Assembly (NCBI GenBank): GCA_963972425.1
Contig: CAXAUF010000007.1
Span: forward strand, 1 to 64,000
DNA length: 64,000 nt
From: Algorimicrobium sp002414705
GTDB lineage: Bacteria > Bacteroidota > Bacteroidia > Flavobacteriales > Flavobacteriaceae
Reading direction: 5' to 3'
Positions 44,490 through 53,263 of this stretch are shown piece after piece. The notes below the pieces were generated by a model that saw nothing but the letters and a program-made list of their open reading frames with translations, searched no databases and was not told the origin of the DNA. The translations under genes were made by a program, and so were the position numbers. How positions within the stretch are numbered: the first letter of the stretch is position 1; the number at the start of each line of letters is the position of its first letter.

Positions 44490-44915
44490 ATGAAAAATTT
44501 AATTACTATACTATTTGTTGGACTTATTAGCTTTGCCGCTAATGCACAAGACAAAGTTGCAAAAATCGAATTTAAAGAAACAACTATCGATTATGGCGTT
44601 ATTGAAAAAGGCGCTGATGGTGTTCGTGTATTTGAGTTTACCAACACTGGTGATGCACCATTAATTATTACAGACGTAAAGTCTAGTTGCGGCTGTACAG
44701 TTCCAAAAAAACCTGAAGGTCCAATTGCTCCAGGAAAAACTGGCGAAATTTCTGTAAAGTATGACACCAATCGTGTTAACCCAATTCGTAAAACAATTAC
44801 GGTACTTTCAAATGCTGACACACCAACCATTGCACTTAAAATAAAAGGCGAAGTAATTGACCCAAGTAAAACAAGTGTTTTAGAAAAGAAAAGTAGTAGT
44901 GTTATGAATCAGTAA
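44490..44915 (+). CDS. secreted DUF1573 protein
   Basis: 141 residues from the ATG at 44490. A GTG start 12 codons upstream is possible but would precede a normal signal peptide, MKNLITILFVGLISFAANAQ. The mature part is a DUF1573 (ASPM/SPD-2/Hydin-like) immunoglobulin fold: IEFKETTIDYGVIEKGADG, then RVFEFTNTGDAPLIITDVKS, SSCGCTVPKKPEGPIAPGK and GEISVKYDTNRVNP. The CGCT motif is typical. Such proteins are periplasmic or surface-exposed, with function unknown. It ends at a bidirectional terminator. Confidence 0.92.
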   Translation: MKNLITILFVGLISFAANAQDKVAKIEFKETTIDYGVIEKGADGVRVFEFTNTGDAPLIITDVKSSCGCTVPKKPEGPIAPGKTGEISVKYDTNRVNPIRKTITVLSNADTPTIALKIKGEVIDPSKTSVLEKKSSSVMNQ

Positions 44916-44937
44916 TTATCGATTCTAATATTATTCT

Positions 44938-44969
44938 AAAAACAGCCTTGAGAAATCAAGGCTGTTTTT
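44938..44969. terminator. bidirectional terminator
   Basis: Stem AAAAACAGCCTTGA / TCAAGGCTGTTTTT (14 bp, perfect) with a GAAA loop and A/T tracts on both sides. It serves the DUF1573 gene on the plus strand and contains the stop codon of the minus-strand retropepsin/PDZ gene. Confidence 0.9.
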
Positions 44970-46320
44970 GGTTTAATAGGTCCACCAACTGAAATTTATA
45001 TAAAAACTGCTTTCCTTGACGTTCAATTAAGACACTCATTTTTTTTCCATCCTTACCTTTAAAAAGGTGCATAACTTCTTGTAGTGAATATTTTTTAACA
45101 TCTGTACCATTTACCTCCAGAATAATATCTCCCAATTGCAACCCTATTAATTGTGCTGGACTATTGGGTCTTAACTTTACAATTTCAAAAGCTGGAGCGG
45201 CATGTAACCTATAACTTTCTTTTATGTTCTTCTCATCACTAACATGAATTACACTATTATTTTCAGCAAAAGTTAGTCTACCATTAGTTAATAGGTAATA
45301 ATACTCTTTAATGAGTCTAACACCTCGATGTTCTATATCAATACCACTTTTATTATAACTAAATGCTTTATTAAAATTCGCATTCTTTTTTAATATCATG
45401 TAGGATTCTTGGTAGTTGAAAGTTACATGAAATCTATTTAAAATTTCGGCACCAATGGTTCCATTTCGGTCTTTTATTTTTTTTAGTGTCTCAATAGATT
45501 TACCAGTAGGAAAAGCAACCAACGATTCATTTAACACAAATGAATTGATAGTTAATGCTTGAACTTTAGAACGCTTACCAAAGAGACTTCCACTTAATCC
45601 ATAGCCTAAAAAATCATCAAAATAATTATCTGTAGATACAATATCTTGAGAACCATCTTCAAACAACCAAAGGGCATCACTAGCTCCAGTATCTAATAAC
45701 ATTTTTACAGGAATTTGTTTCCCTTCAATAGTAACTTGAGCTAACATATAGGGTTTAAAGTTGTGGAATTCTAATGGTATTTTTTCGCATTTCTTACAGA
45801 TTTTTTCTTTTTGATTCTCTGACTTTGATAGTTTAATATATTTGGATCGGTAATTTATTTCAACTACAAAATCTTTAAAAACATCATAGCCAATAATTCC
45901 ATGTATAGGAATACCCAATTTAGGTGTGTAATCCATACTACCATTATATATAGCATATATGGTTTGTTGGTATTTTACAGCATGACCAATTTCAAGTTTA
46001 TTTTGAGTAGATTTTACAGCTTCAACAACCAAACCTTCACCTAACCCTTTTAAAAAAATGGTTTCCTTATTTTCTAAATTTAAAACCTCTAAACCATTTA
46101 GGTTATCAAATAAAATAGGTTTGGTAACACCGCTATCCAAAATAAAAGAGAGCGGCATACCATTTACAACTACAGGAATAATTATGAGATTATTAATTAA
46201 TTGAAAATGTATTTTATCGGTCGTTTTTCCGTTAGGCAACTGAAACATTTGCTCTTGAGATTGTAAATTAGAAACAACCAAGAGTGTAAATACCAGCAAA
46301 ATAAATTTAGAACGTTTCAT
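44956..46320 (-). CDS. secreted retropepsin-like aspartyl protease with PDZ domain
   Basis: 454 residues with a signal peptide (MKRSKFILLVFTLLVVSNLQSQ). It has two aspartyl-protease-like lobes. The first carries SFILDSGVTKPILF (DSG) and the second VKMLLDTGASDALWLF, the classic DTGAS of retropepsin-like bacterial proteases. A C-terminal PDZ domain (about 370-454) includes PAFEIVKLRPNSPAQLIG and LQLGDIILEVNGTDVKKYSL. PDZ plus retropepsin-like modules occur in periplasmic proteases of Bacteroidota. Substrate unknown. The stop codon lies inside the terminator hairpin. Confidence 0.9.
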   Translation of the reverse strand: MKRSKFILLVFTLLVVSNLQSQEQMFQLPNGKTTDKIHFQLINNLIIIPVVVNGMPLSFILDSGVTKPILFDNLNGLEVLNLENKETIFLKGLGEGLVVEAVKSTQNKLEIGHAVKYQQTIYAIYNGSMDYTPKLGIPIHGIIGYDVFKDFVVEINYRSKYIKLSKSENQKEKICKKCEKIPLEFHNFKPYMLAQVTIEGKQIPVKMLLDTGASDALWLFEDGSQDIVSTDNYFDDFLGYGLSGSLFGKRSKVQALTINSFVLNESLVAFPTGKSIETLKKIKDRNGTIGAEILNRFHVTFNYQESYMILKKNANFNKAFSYNKSGIDIEHRGVRLIKEYYYLLTNGRLTFAENNSVIHVSDEKNIKESYRLHAAPAFEIVKLRPNSPAQLIGLQLGDIILEVNGTDVKKYSLQEVMHLFKGKDGKKMSVLIERQGKQFLYKFQLVDLLNQKQP

Positions 46321-46443
46321 CTGTTACCTCTGAAAGACACTATAAAGTACAACATATTGCTGATAAATCTATAATTACAACCTATTTTTAACAATTAAAT
46401 CAATATAATTTTCAGAACTTTGCTTCTTTAATACTATAAGCAC

Positions 46444-47624
46444 ATGCCAAAAATATCTCAAAAAGGCGCATTAATGCCACAGTCGCCTATTAGAAAACTT
46501 GTTCCGTTTGCAGAAAATGCCTACAAAAAAGGAAAAACAGTATACCATTTAAATATTGGTCAACCAGACATTAAAACTCCAGAAATTGCTCTTGATGCTG
46601 TAAAAATTAATTCATTAGAAATTTTAGCATATACCAGATCAGAAGGATCTGATGAATACAGAGCTAAAATTGCTGATTATTATAGTCAACATGATATTCA
46701 TTTACAAAAAGAAGATATTATTGTTACAACAGGAGGTAGTGAAGCCTTATTATTTGCATTTGGAAGTATTATGGATGTAGGTGACGAAGTTATTATACCA
46801 GAACCTTTTTACGCAAATTACAACGGATTTTCAACAGCTTCTGGTGTTAATATTGTACCTGTAATTTCAAAAATAGAAGATAATTTTGCTTTACCTCCTA
46901 TTGAAGAATTTGAAAAACTGATTACACCAAAAACAAAAGCTATTTTAATTTGCAATCCTGGAAATCCTACAGGATATTTATATACCAAAGAGGAAATTAA
47001 AAAATTAGCTGAAATTGTTATCAAACATGATCTTTTCTTAATTGCTGATGAAGTGTATCGTGAGTTTGCTTATGATGGTATTACACACTACTCTATTATG
47101 CAAGAAGAAGGCTTAAAGGAACATGCCATAATGATAGACTCCGTTTCCAAACGCTACAGTATGTGTGGCGCTAGAATTGGGTGTTTAGTTTCTAAAAATA
47201 AAGATGTTATAGCAACAGCTTTAAAATTTGCACAAGCACGTTTAAGTCCGCCTACTTTAGCACAAATTGCTAGTGAAGCTGCACTACAAGTTATTTTGAT
47301 GAAGTAAAAACAGAATACGTATCGCGTCGTGATATATTAATTTCTGAGTTAGAAAAAATAGACGGCGTAAAAGTAGCCAAACCAAAAGGTGCTTTTTATT
47401 GTATTGTAGAATTGCCAATAAAAAATTCCGATGCATTTGCACAATGGCTATTAGAACATTTTGATGTAGATGGCGAAACTATTATGGTTGCTCCTGCTGC
47501 TGGATTTTACTCAACACCAGGTGTAGGTTTAAATCAAATTCGCATTGCTTATGTACTTCAAAAAGAAAGTTTAGTGAAAGCCGTAAACATTTTAAAAGAA
47601 GCCTTAAAAGTCTATAAAGATTAG
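46444..47624 (+). pseudogene. PLP-dependent aminotransferase (aspartate aminotransferase-like), frameshifted
   Basis: Class I/II aminotransferase. The first frame (46444-47307) encodes 287 residues with PQSPIRKLVPFAENAYKKGK, LNIGQPDIKTPE, CNPGNPTGYLYTKEE, LIADEVYREF and the PLP lysine Lys236 in DSVSKRYSMCGARIG. It then loses register after GCACTACAA. The continuation, SYFDEVKTEYVSRRDILISE and on through FAQWLLEHFDVDGETIMVAP to ALKVYKD, is intact in the -1 frame from 47289 to 47624. One missing base near 47289 explains the shift. The joined product would be about 393 residues, normal for the family. It is either a recent pseudogene or a sequencing error. The stop overlaps murB. Confidence 0.85.
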
Positions 47625-48637
47625 TGCAAATCTTACATAACATATCATTAAAACCGTTTAACACCTTTGGTTTAGAGGCAACTGCCAAGCATTTTGTGTC
47701 TGTAGATACGGTTGCAGCTTTGCAAAAGGTGTTAAGCTTACCAAATTATCCCGAAAAATTCATTTTAGGAGGTGGCAGTAATATGCTATTAACAAAAAAC
47801 ATGAATGCTTTAGTAATTCATGTTAATATAAAGGGAATTAGTGTTGTTTCCGAAGATGAAAACACCGTAAAGATTAAAGCAAATGCTGGCGAAAACTGGC
47901 ACGATTTTGTTTTATGGTGTTTAAATAATGATTATGGCGGATTGGAGAATTTATCATTAATCCCTGGAAATGTTGGAACTGCTCCTATCCAGAATATTGG
48001 TGCTTATGGCATAGAATTGAAAGATAATTTTGTGTCTTGTGAAGCTTTAGAAATTGCGACAAATAAAATCAAAACGTTCCATAAAGCAGATTGTAGGTTT
48101 GATTATAGAAATTCTGTTTTTAAACAAGAAGCTAAAGGACAATTTATAATTTGTAGTGTTACATTTCAGCTCACTAAAAACACACATCAACTTCATACAA
48201 ATTATGGCGCCATATCTGATCAATTAGCAGAAACGGGAATAGAAAACCCAACTATTCAAGATGTTTCAAAAGCTGTAATAGCCATTAGACAAAGTAAATT
48301 ACCAGACCCAAAAGAGATTGGAAATAGTGGTAGTTTTTTTAAAAACCCTGTTATTTCTATAAAAGCATATAATCAACTTAAATCGGTATTTCCAGATGCA
48401 CCAGGGTATATTATTTCAGATTTAGAGGTAAAAGTTCCTGCAGGTTGGCTGATAGAAAAAGCAGGTTTTAAAGGCAAGCGTTTTGATACCTATGGTGTTC
48501 ATAAAAAACAAGCATTAGTACTTGTAAATTATGGCAATGCTAAAGGTTCAGACATTCTTAAACTAGCCGAATTAATTCAACTTACTGTTAAACGTTTATT
48601 TCATATTGATATTGAAGCTGAAGTAAATATTCTTTAA
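47624..48637 (+). CDS. murB: UDP-N-acetylenolpyruvoylglucosamine reductase
   Basis: NADPH- and FAD-dependent reduction of UDP-GlcNAc-enolpyruvate to UDP-MurNAc in peptidoglycan synthesis. 337 residues, type I length. It starts at GTG, overlapping the aminotransferase stop by one base (TAGTG); the sequence then begins QILHNISLKPFNTFGLEATA. FAD-binding segments are FILGGGSNMLLTKNM and LENLSLIPGNVGTAPIQNIGAYG. The catalytic Ser lies in GNSGSFFKNPVI. The C-terminal VPAGWLIEKAGFKGKRFDTYGVHKKQALVLVNY (about residues 270-302) is the family ending. Confidence 0.96.
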   Translation: MQILHNISLKPFNTFGLEATAKHFVSVDTVAALQKVLSLPNYPEKFILGGGSNMLLTKNMNALVIHVNIKGISVVSEDENTVKIKANAGENWHDFVLWCLNNDYGGLENLSLIPGNVGTAPIQNIGAYGIELKDNFVSCEALEIATNKIKTFHKADCRFDYRNSVFKQEAKGQFIICSVTFQLTKNTHQLHTNYGAISDQLAETGIENPTIQDVSKAVIAIRQSKLPDPKEIGNSGSFFKNPVISIKAYNQLKSVFPDAPGYIISDLEVKVPAGWLIEKAGFKGKRFDTYGVHKKQALVLVNYGNAKGSDILKLAELIQLTVKRLFHIDIEAEVNIL

Positions 48638-48711
48638 TTGCTAAGAATTATATAACTTTAACCATTGTTGCTTATTAAAAAAGCATCTTTAACCGTCAAC
48701 CAAATAACATT

Positions 48712-49257
48712 TTGAGTACATCAATAGAAGAAGAAATAGTTGGCTTATTAAAACAAGGCGACAAACGAGCCATATCATTATTATATGAATACTATGGTGA
48801 TGCGCTTTTTGGTGTCATATCAAAAGTGTTAACCGATTCCGATTTAGCGCAAGACGCCTTACAAGAAACCTTTATTAAAGTCTGGAAGAAAGCAAAAACT
48901 TACGATTCTAAAAAAGCCAAATTATTTACTTGGCTATATAGAATTGCATATAACACAGCCATTGACAAGGTCCGTTCCTACAATAATAAAACAGGAAAGG
49001 AAATCCAAATGGACGCGTCAGACGTATATACATTAACAGGTGATAGTTTAAATCAAGACGTACTAGACATTAAAAAGCATTTAAGTTCTTTAGATGAAAA
49101 ATATCAGATTGTTATTCATGCGCTCTTTTTTGAGGGCATGACACAACAAGAAGCTAGTGATGAGTTGGACATTCCTCTTGGCACTATAAAATCCAGATTA
49201 AAAATTGGACTTCGTGAACTTAAAAAGATTTACGATCCAGAAACAAAACAGTCATGA
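48712..49257 (+). CDS. ECF-type sigma-70 family RNA polymerase sigma factor (SigK-like)
   Basis: 181 residues from a TTG start (reads STSIEEEIVGLLKQGDKRAI). Region 2 is ISLLYEYYGDALFGVISKVL, then DSDLAQDALQETFIKVWKKA, and KLFTWLYRIAYNTAIDKVRS. Region 4 is KYQIVIHALFFEGMTQQEAS, then DELDIPLGTIKSRLKIGLREL. Its stop overlaps the start of an RskA-type anti-sigma gene by four bases (ATGA), the standard arrangement in which the anti-sigma factor holds this sigma at the membrane. Confidence 0.95.
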   Translation: MSTSIEEEIVGLLKQGDKRAISLLYEYYGDALFGVISKVLTDSDLAQDALQETFIKVWKKAKTYDSKKAKLFTWLYRIAYNTAIDKVRSYNNKTGKEIQMDASDVYTLTGDSLNQDVLDIKKHLSSLDEKYQIVIHALFFEGMTQQEASDELDIPLGTIKSRLKIGLRELKKIYDPETKQS

Positions 49258-50048
49258 ATGATAAAATAACTACATTTTTAAATTCTGACCTACTAGAAAA
49301 ATATCTTTTAGGCCAAACGACTTCAGATGAAACAGAAACCGTAGAATCCTATATTTCTCAATACCCTGAAGCAGAACAAGCTTACAATACCATGCAAAAC
49401 CAACTAGAGTTGGTTGCACATAGCCAAGCTATTGAAGCCCCTAAAGTCATTTTAAATTCTATTTTAAAATCGCTTGATACCGAAACACCAGTTATTCAAC
49501 TTAACAAACCAATAGCGCGTAAAAAATGGTTCCAATTTAGTATTGCAGCTAGTGTTGTTGCTATTATGTTTGCAAGCACATCTTATATTTTCTTTCAGCA
49601 AAATCAGTTATTAAAAATTGAAAACCAGAAAATTGCTGACGAAATATATGATAGATTGGACGATTTAGATCAGAAAAATAAACGTCTAGACGAAATCATG
49701 CGTCAGATGAAGCAACTAAATAATCCAGAAACCGAAAAGTATATTATAAACGGTAATAATCGTGCTAAAAACCTTAAAACGGTAGCTTATATAAATCCAA
49801 AAGAAAAAACATCTATGCTGGATGTGGTTTCTTTACCACAATTACCAGAAGAACAATGTTATCAAATTTGGGCAGAGCTGGAAGATAAAATGGTTAATTT
49901 AGGTATTCTAAATGAAGGTGACAGACAGTTAAAAGTGATTCCTTATACAGAAGATGCTCTAGCATTAAGTATTACCATTGAACAAAGAGGTAGTACATTA
50001 ACTGCTACTAAAGAAAACTCGGTTGCCGAAATTACACTGAATAAATAA
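49254..50048 (+). CDS. RskA-type membrane anti-sigma factor
   Basis: 264 residues. The N-terminal cytoplasmic part (1-85) contains DLLEKYLLGQTTSDETETVE, a zinc-less anti-sigma domain. One membrane helix (about 90-110) is WFQFSIAASVVAIMFASTSY. A coiled-coil segment follows (IADEIYDRLDDLDQKNKRLDEIMRQMKQL, about 125-155), then the periplasmic anti-sigma-K domain with VVSLPQLPEEQCYQIWAELE and DKMVNLGIL. It is translationally coupled to the preceding sigma factor, which it presumably sequesters. The signal it senses is unknown. Confidence 0.93.
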   Translation: MNDKITTFLNSDLLEKYLLGQTTSDETETVESYISQYPEAEQAYNTMQNQLELVAHSQAIEAPKVILNSILKSLDTETPVIQLNKPIARKKWFQFSIAASVVAIMFASTSYIFFQQNQLLKIENQKIADEIYDRLDDLDQKNKRLDEIMRQMKQLNNPETEKYIINGNNRAKNLKTVAYINPKEKTSMLDVVSLPQLPEEQCYQIWAELEDKMVNLGILNEGDRQLKVIPYTEDALALSITIEQRGSTLTATKENSVAEITLNK

Positions 50049-50065
50049 CACGATTTAAACTATAA

Positions 50066-50108
50066 AATAGACCTCGGTTTTTTAAAGAAAACCGAGGTCT
50101 ATTTATTT
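50066..50108. terminator. long hairpin terminator
   Basis: A 17-bp near-perfect stem, AAATAGACCTCGGTTTT / AAAACCGAGGTCTATTT, with a short loop. It follows the anti-sigma gene. Confidence 0.85.
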
Positions 50109-50119
50109 CTAAAAATCCG

Positions 50120-50127
50120 TATCTTTG
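50120..50127 (+). promoter_or_regulatory. -7 promoter box of the 50142 operon
   Basis: TATCTTTG, 14 bases before the ATG of the small membrane protein gene, directly after the terminator hairpin. Confidence 0.5.
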
Positions 50128-50141
50128 CAAAAACAAATTTT

Positions 50142-50345
50142 ATGAAACTTTTTTTAATAACATTAGCATTATTAGCAATTGCTGTTGCAGGAATTGCTAT
50201 TAAAATATGGGCGAAAAAAGACGGGAAATTTGCTGGTACTTGTGCTAGTCAAAACCCGATGTTAAACACCGAAGGTGAAGCTTGTGGTTTTTGCGGGAAA
50301 TCTCCCGACCAATTTGATAATTGTAACGAACCTCAACACTCGTAA
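50142..50345 (+). CDS. small membrane-anchored Cys-rich protein
   Basis: 67 residues. One N-terminal helix (LFLITLALLAIAVAGIAIKIW) is followed by a short polar tail with four Cys: KFAGTCASQNPMLNTEGEAC then GFCGKSPDQFDNCNE. The spacing TCAS..ACGFCG could bind a metal or form disulfides. Proteins of this type are widespread in Bacteroidota, usually annotated 'membrane or secreted protein', and their function is unknown to me. It is first in a run of same-strand genes with the GT2, sigma and Nramp genes, 5 bases before the GT2 start. Confidence 0.8.
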   Translation: MKLFLITLALLAIAVAGIAIKIWAKKDGKFAGTCASQNPMLNTEGEACGFCGKSPDQFDNCNEPQHS

Positions 50346-50350
50346 TTTTA

Positions 50351-51463
50351 ATGCTCATATTAGACATTCTCTACTATACTTTTATAATAGTAGCATGTTT
50401 TCAGGTTTGTTATTATCTCTTTTTCTTTAGTCCGTTTGCGTTTCAAAAAGAAAACAAACCAACAGCTAAAAATATTCCGATTTCGGTCATAATTTGCGCA
50501 AAAAATGAAGCGGAAAATTTAAAGAAATTTCTACCATCAGTCATATCTCAAAACTATCCTAATTTTGAAATTGTTTTAATTAACGATGCCTCTTATGATG
50601 ACACATTGGACGTCATGGAAGCTTTCTCTGAAAAACATTCAAATATTAAAATTGTAGACGTTAAAAATAACGAAGCCTTTTGGGCTAATAAAAAATATGC
50701 GTTAACGCTGGGTATTAAATCAGCTAAAAACAATCATCTATTATTTACAGATGCCGATTGTAAACCGATTTCTGATAATTGGATTTCACAAATGAGCAGC
50801 CATTTTACAAGCGAAAAATCTATTGTTTTAGGTTATGGTGGTTATACCAAAATTAAAAACTCTTTTCTTAATAAATTAATCCGATTTGAAACATTATTTA
50901 CAGCCATTCAGTACCTGTCATTTGCTAGAATGGGATTACCATACATGGGAGTTGGAAGAAATTTAGCATATACAAAAGATGCTTTTTTTGCTGCAAGTGG
51001 TTTTATGAAACACATGCACATTCGTTCAGGTGATGATGATTTATTTATTAATGAAATTGCGACATCAAGCAACACCAGTATTTGTGTTACAAAAGACAGT
51101 TTTACTATGTCTAACCCAAAAACAAGTTTTAAATCTTGGGTTACTCAAAAAAAACGACATATTACAACGGCCGAACATTACAAAACAAGTCACAAAACCA
51201 TATTAGCCTTATTTTACATATCGCAATTAGTATTTTGGTTAACAGGAATAACACTTTTAAGCTTCTTATTTCATTGGGAAGTAGTTTTGGTCTTTATAAG
51301 CTTACGTTTTATTTGTCAGTTTGTAATTATATCATTCATATCAAAGAAATTAGACGAACGGGATTTAATGCCATTCCTTCCTTTTTTAGAATTCTTTTTA
51401 ATTGTTTTTCAATTGACTATATTTATATCCAACCTGATATCAAAACCTAAACATTGGAAATAA
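50351..51463 (+). CDS. membrane-bound family 2 glycosyltransferase
   Basis: 370 residues. One N-terminal membrane helix (LILDILYYTFIIVACFQVCY) is followed by a cytoplasmic GT-A domain: ISVIICAKNEAENLKKFLPS, IVLINDASYDDTLDVMEAF and the DxD-type LLFTDADCKPISDNW. Then comes a QxxRW-like region in altered form (TQKKRHITTAEHY) and two or three C-terminal helices (TILALFYISQLVFWLTGITL, VVLVFISLRFICQFVIISF and FFLIVFQLTIFIS). The layout is that of processive or lipid-linked GT2 enzymes. Its last 10 bases overlap the start of the next sigma factor. Confidence 0.9.
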   Translation: MLILDILYYTFIIVACFQVCYYLFFFSPFAFQKENKPTAKNIPISVIICAKNEAENLKKFLPSVISQNYPNFEIVLINDASYDDTLDVMEAFSEKHSNIKIVDVKNNEAFWANKKYALTLGIKSAKNNHLLFTDADCKPISDNWISQMSSHFTSEKSIVLGYGGYTKIKNSFLNKLIRFETLFTAIQYLSFARMGLPYMGVGRNLAYTKDAFFAASGFMKHMHIRSGDDDLFINEIATSSNTSICVTKDSFTMSNPKTSFKSWVTQKKRHITTAEHYKTSHKTILALFYISQLVFWLTGITLLSFLFHWEVVLVFISLRFICQFVIISFISKKLDERDLMPFLPFLEFFLIVFQLTIFISNLISKPKHWK

Positions 51464-52002
51464 CCCAAGCCATAGAACGCGCAAAAAGCAACGACCAAAA
51501 AGCCTTTAATTTTTTATTGGATACGTTTTGGGATAACGTGTATGGTTTTCAACTTAAACGTGTAAAAAACGAAAATGATGCGGAAGATATTACCATCCAA
51601 ACGTTTTCAAAAGCATTCGATAAAATTGAAACGTATAATAGCGATTACAGTTTTAAAACATGGCTGATTACCATTTCCAAGAATATTCACATTGATTTAA
51701 TTCGGAAGCAAAAAAATTCCATTTCAGATACCATAACCCATAGCAATGAAGATGGTTATCAAGATATTTTAGACGATTCGCCTTCTCCTGAAGACAAACT
51801 AATTACAGAGCAAAATTTAGCAAAACTACTGCGCGACATTAAAAAACTGAAGCCACATTATCAGGAAGTTATTAATTTAAGATACTTTCAAGAATTGAGC
51901 TACAAAGAAATTTCTCAAGAAATTGACGAACCCATAAATAATGTAAAAGTTAAATTGCTTCGTGCTAAAAAATTATTGGCTGAAATTATCATAAATCTAT
52001 GA
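51454..52002 (+). CDS. sigma-70 family RNA polymerase sigma factor (ECF)
   Basis: 182 residues from a TTG start (EITQAIERAKSNDQKAFNFL) that overlaps the end of the GT2 gene by 10 bases. Region 2 is VKNENDAEDITIQTFSKAFD with SFKTWLITISKNIHIDLIRK. Region 4 is LKPHYQEVINLRYFQELSYK, then EISQEIDEPINNVKVKLLRAK. No anti-sigma gene adjoins it. Instead the Nramp-like gene overlaps its stop by four bases (ATGA). Co-expression with a metal-transporter relative and a glycosyltransferase is evident from the overlaps, but what it controls is unknown. Confidence 0.92.
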   Translation: MEITQAIERAKSNDQKAFNFLLDTFWDNVYGFQLKRVKNENDAEDITIQTFSKAFDKIETYNSDYSFKTWLITISKNIHIDLIRKQKNSISDTITHSNEDGYQDILDDSPSPEDKLITEQNLAKLLRDIKKLKPHYQEVINLRYFQELSYKEISQEIDEPINNVKVKLLRAKKLLAEIIINL

Positions 52003-53213
52003 CAATAAGTTTAAAAAAAATTGGCCCAGGCCTTTTATTTGCAGGTGCTGCTATTGGTGTTTCTCATTTAGTGCAATCTACAAAAGCTGGAGCAGAATTT
52101 GGTTTTGGACTTATCTGGGCATTATTACTCGTTAATGTAATTAAGTATCCCTTTTTTAAATATGGCCCTCTATATACAGTAGCAACTGGCGAAAGCTTGT
52201 TAGAAGGCTATAAAAAATTAGGCAAAGGACTTTTGTTAGCGTATTTAGTTATAACGTTTGCCTCAATGTTTACCATACAAACGGCAGTAACAACAGTAAC
52301 TGCGAGCATTGCTAGCACCTTATTTCAAATAGATTGGCCCACCAAATATTGGTCTCTTATTATTTTAATCCTGTGTTTCGGGTTATTAGTAAAAGGGAAA
52401 TACGTTTTTTTAGACAAGCTTATGAAAATTATTGTTATACTCTTAACAATAACAACTATAGTAGCGGTAATTTTAGCTATAAACCACAACAAAGAACCTT
52501 TAAATTTAGCACAACATCTACCCTCAAATAGCATCGAAATCGCATTTTTAATCGCTTTTATGGGATGGATGCCAGCACCTCTTGATGTTTCTGTCTGGCA
52601 CTCTTTATGGGCTGTAGAAAAAAAGAAATTACAACCGGAAACATCAAAAAAAATAAGTATGCTAGATTTTAACATAGGCTATTTAACAACCGTATTAATA
52701 GGTATGTGTTTTTTAGCTTTAGGCGCATTAATTATGTTTAAATCTAATGAAAGTTTTAGCGATTCTGGAAGTGCTTTTGCTACACAACTAATTAATATGT
52801 ACACCAAGAGTCTTGGTAATTGGGCTTATTGGCTTATTGGTATTGCTGCACTAACAACCATGTTAAGCACTACGTTTACTACATTAGATGCCTCACCAAG
52901 ATCCATGAGTAAAGCCTTGCAATTATTTGGGAATAAGTCTAAATTTAATAGCTATATTTTTTGGTTACTAATACTAACTGTAGGATCAATTATTATCTTA
53001 TTTGGTTTTGTTTCTCAAATGGGGATCCTTATTAAAATATCCACTATTTTATCTTTTTTAACGGCTCCATTTTATGCTATTATAAATTATAAATTAATAA
53101 TTAGTAAGCATACACCCAAAGCCTTTCAACCTTCTACATTAATGAAGTTATATAGTACATTAAGTATATTACTTTTAATTGGGTTTAGTATTTGGTTCCT
53201 TTCTACGTTTTAG
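51999..53213 (+). CDS. non-canonical Nramp-family transporter
   Basis: 404 residues with about eleven membrane helices. The opening SLKKIGPGLLFAGAAIGVSHL has the family's GPG start, but the helix-1 metal motif DPGN is GVSH here (residues 20-23), so the metal-ligand Asp and Asn are replaced by Gly and His. Helix 6 has GWMPAPLDVSVW in place of MPHNLYLH; the Met is kept. LSTTFTTLDASPRSMSKALQ is a typical later loop. Nramp proteins co-transport Mn, Fe or other divalent metals with protons. This variant may have another substrate. It is coupled to the sigma-factor gene. Confidence 0.85.
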   Translation: MTISLKKIGPGLLFAGAAIGVSHLVQSTKAGAEFGFGLIWALLLVNVIKYPFFKYGPLYTVATGESLLEGYKKLGKGLLLAYLVITFASMFTIQTAVTTVTASIASTLFQIDWPTKYWSLIILILCFGLLVKGKYVFLDKLMKIIVILLTITTIVAVILAINHNKEPLNLAQHLPSNSIEIAFLIAFMGWMPAPLDVSVWHSLWAVEKKKLQPETSKKISMLDFNIGYLTTVLIGMCFLALGALIMFKSNESFSDSGSAFATQLINMYTKSLGNWAYWLIGIAALTTMLSTTFTTLDASPRSMSKALQLFGNKSKFNSYIFWLLILTVGSIIILFGFVSQMGILIKISTILSFLTAPFYAIINYKLIISKHTPKAFQPSTLMKLYSTLSILLLIGFSIWFLSTF

Positions 53214-53236
53214 GAGCTATTTTATTTTTTATCTCG

Positions 53237-53244
53237 TATCTTTG
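53237..53244 (+). promoter_or_regulatory. -7 promoter box of lipA-gap
   Basis: TATCTTTG, 19 bases before the lipA ATG, matching TAnnTTTG. Confidence 0.5.
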
Positions 53245-53263
53245 CAACGGAAATTTTTAGTCT

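Noticed and set aside
47280..47310. Programmed -1 frameshifting in the aminotransferase
   Set aside because: No slippery heptamer of the X XXY YYZ type and no evident downstream pseudoknot; aminotransferases are not known to use it. A single-base loss is simpler.
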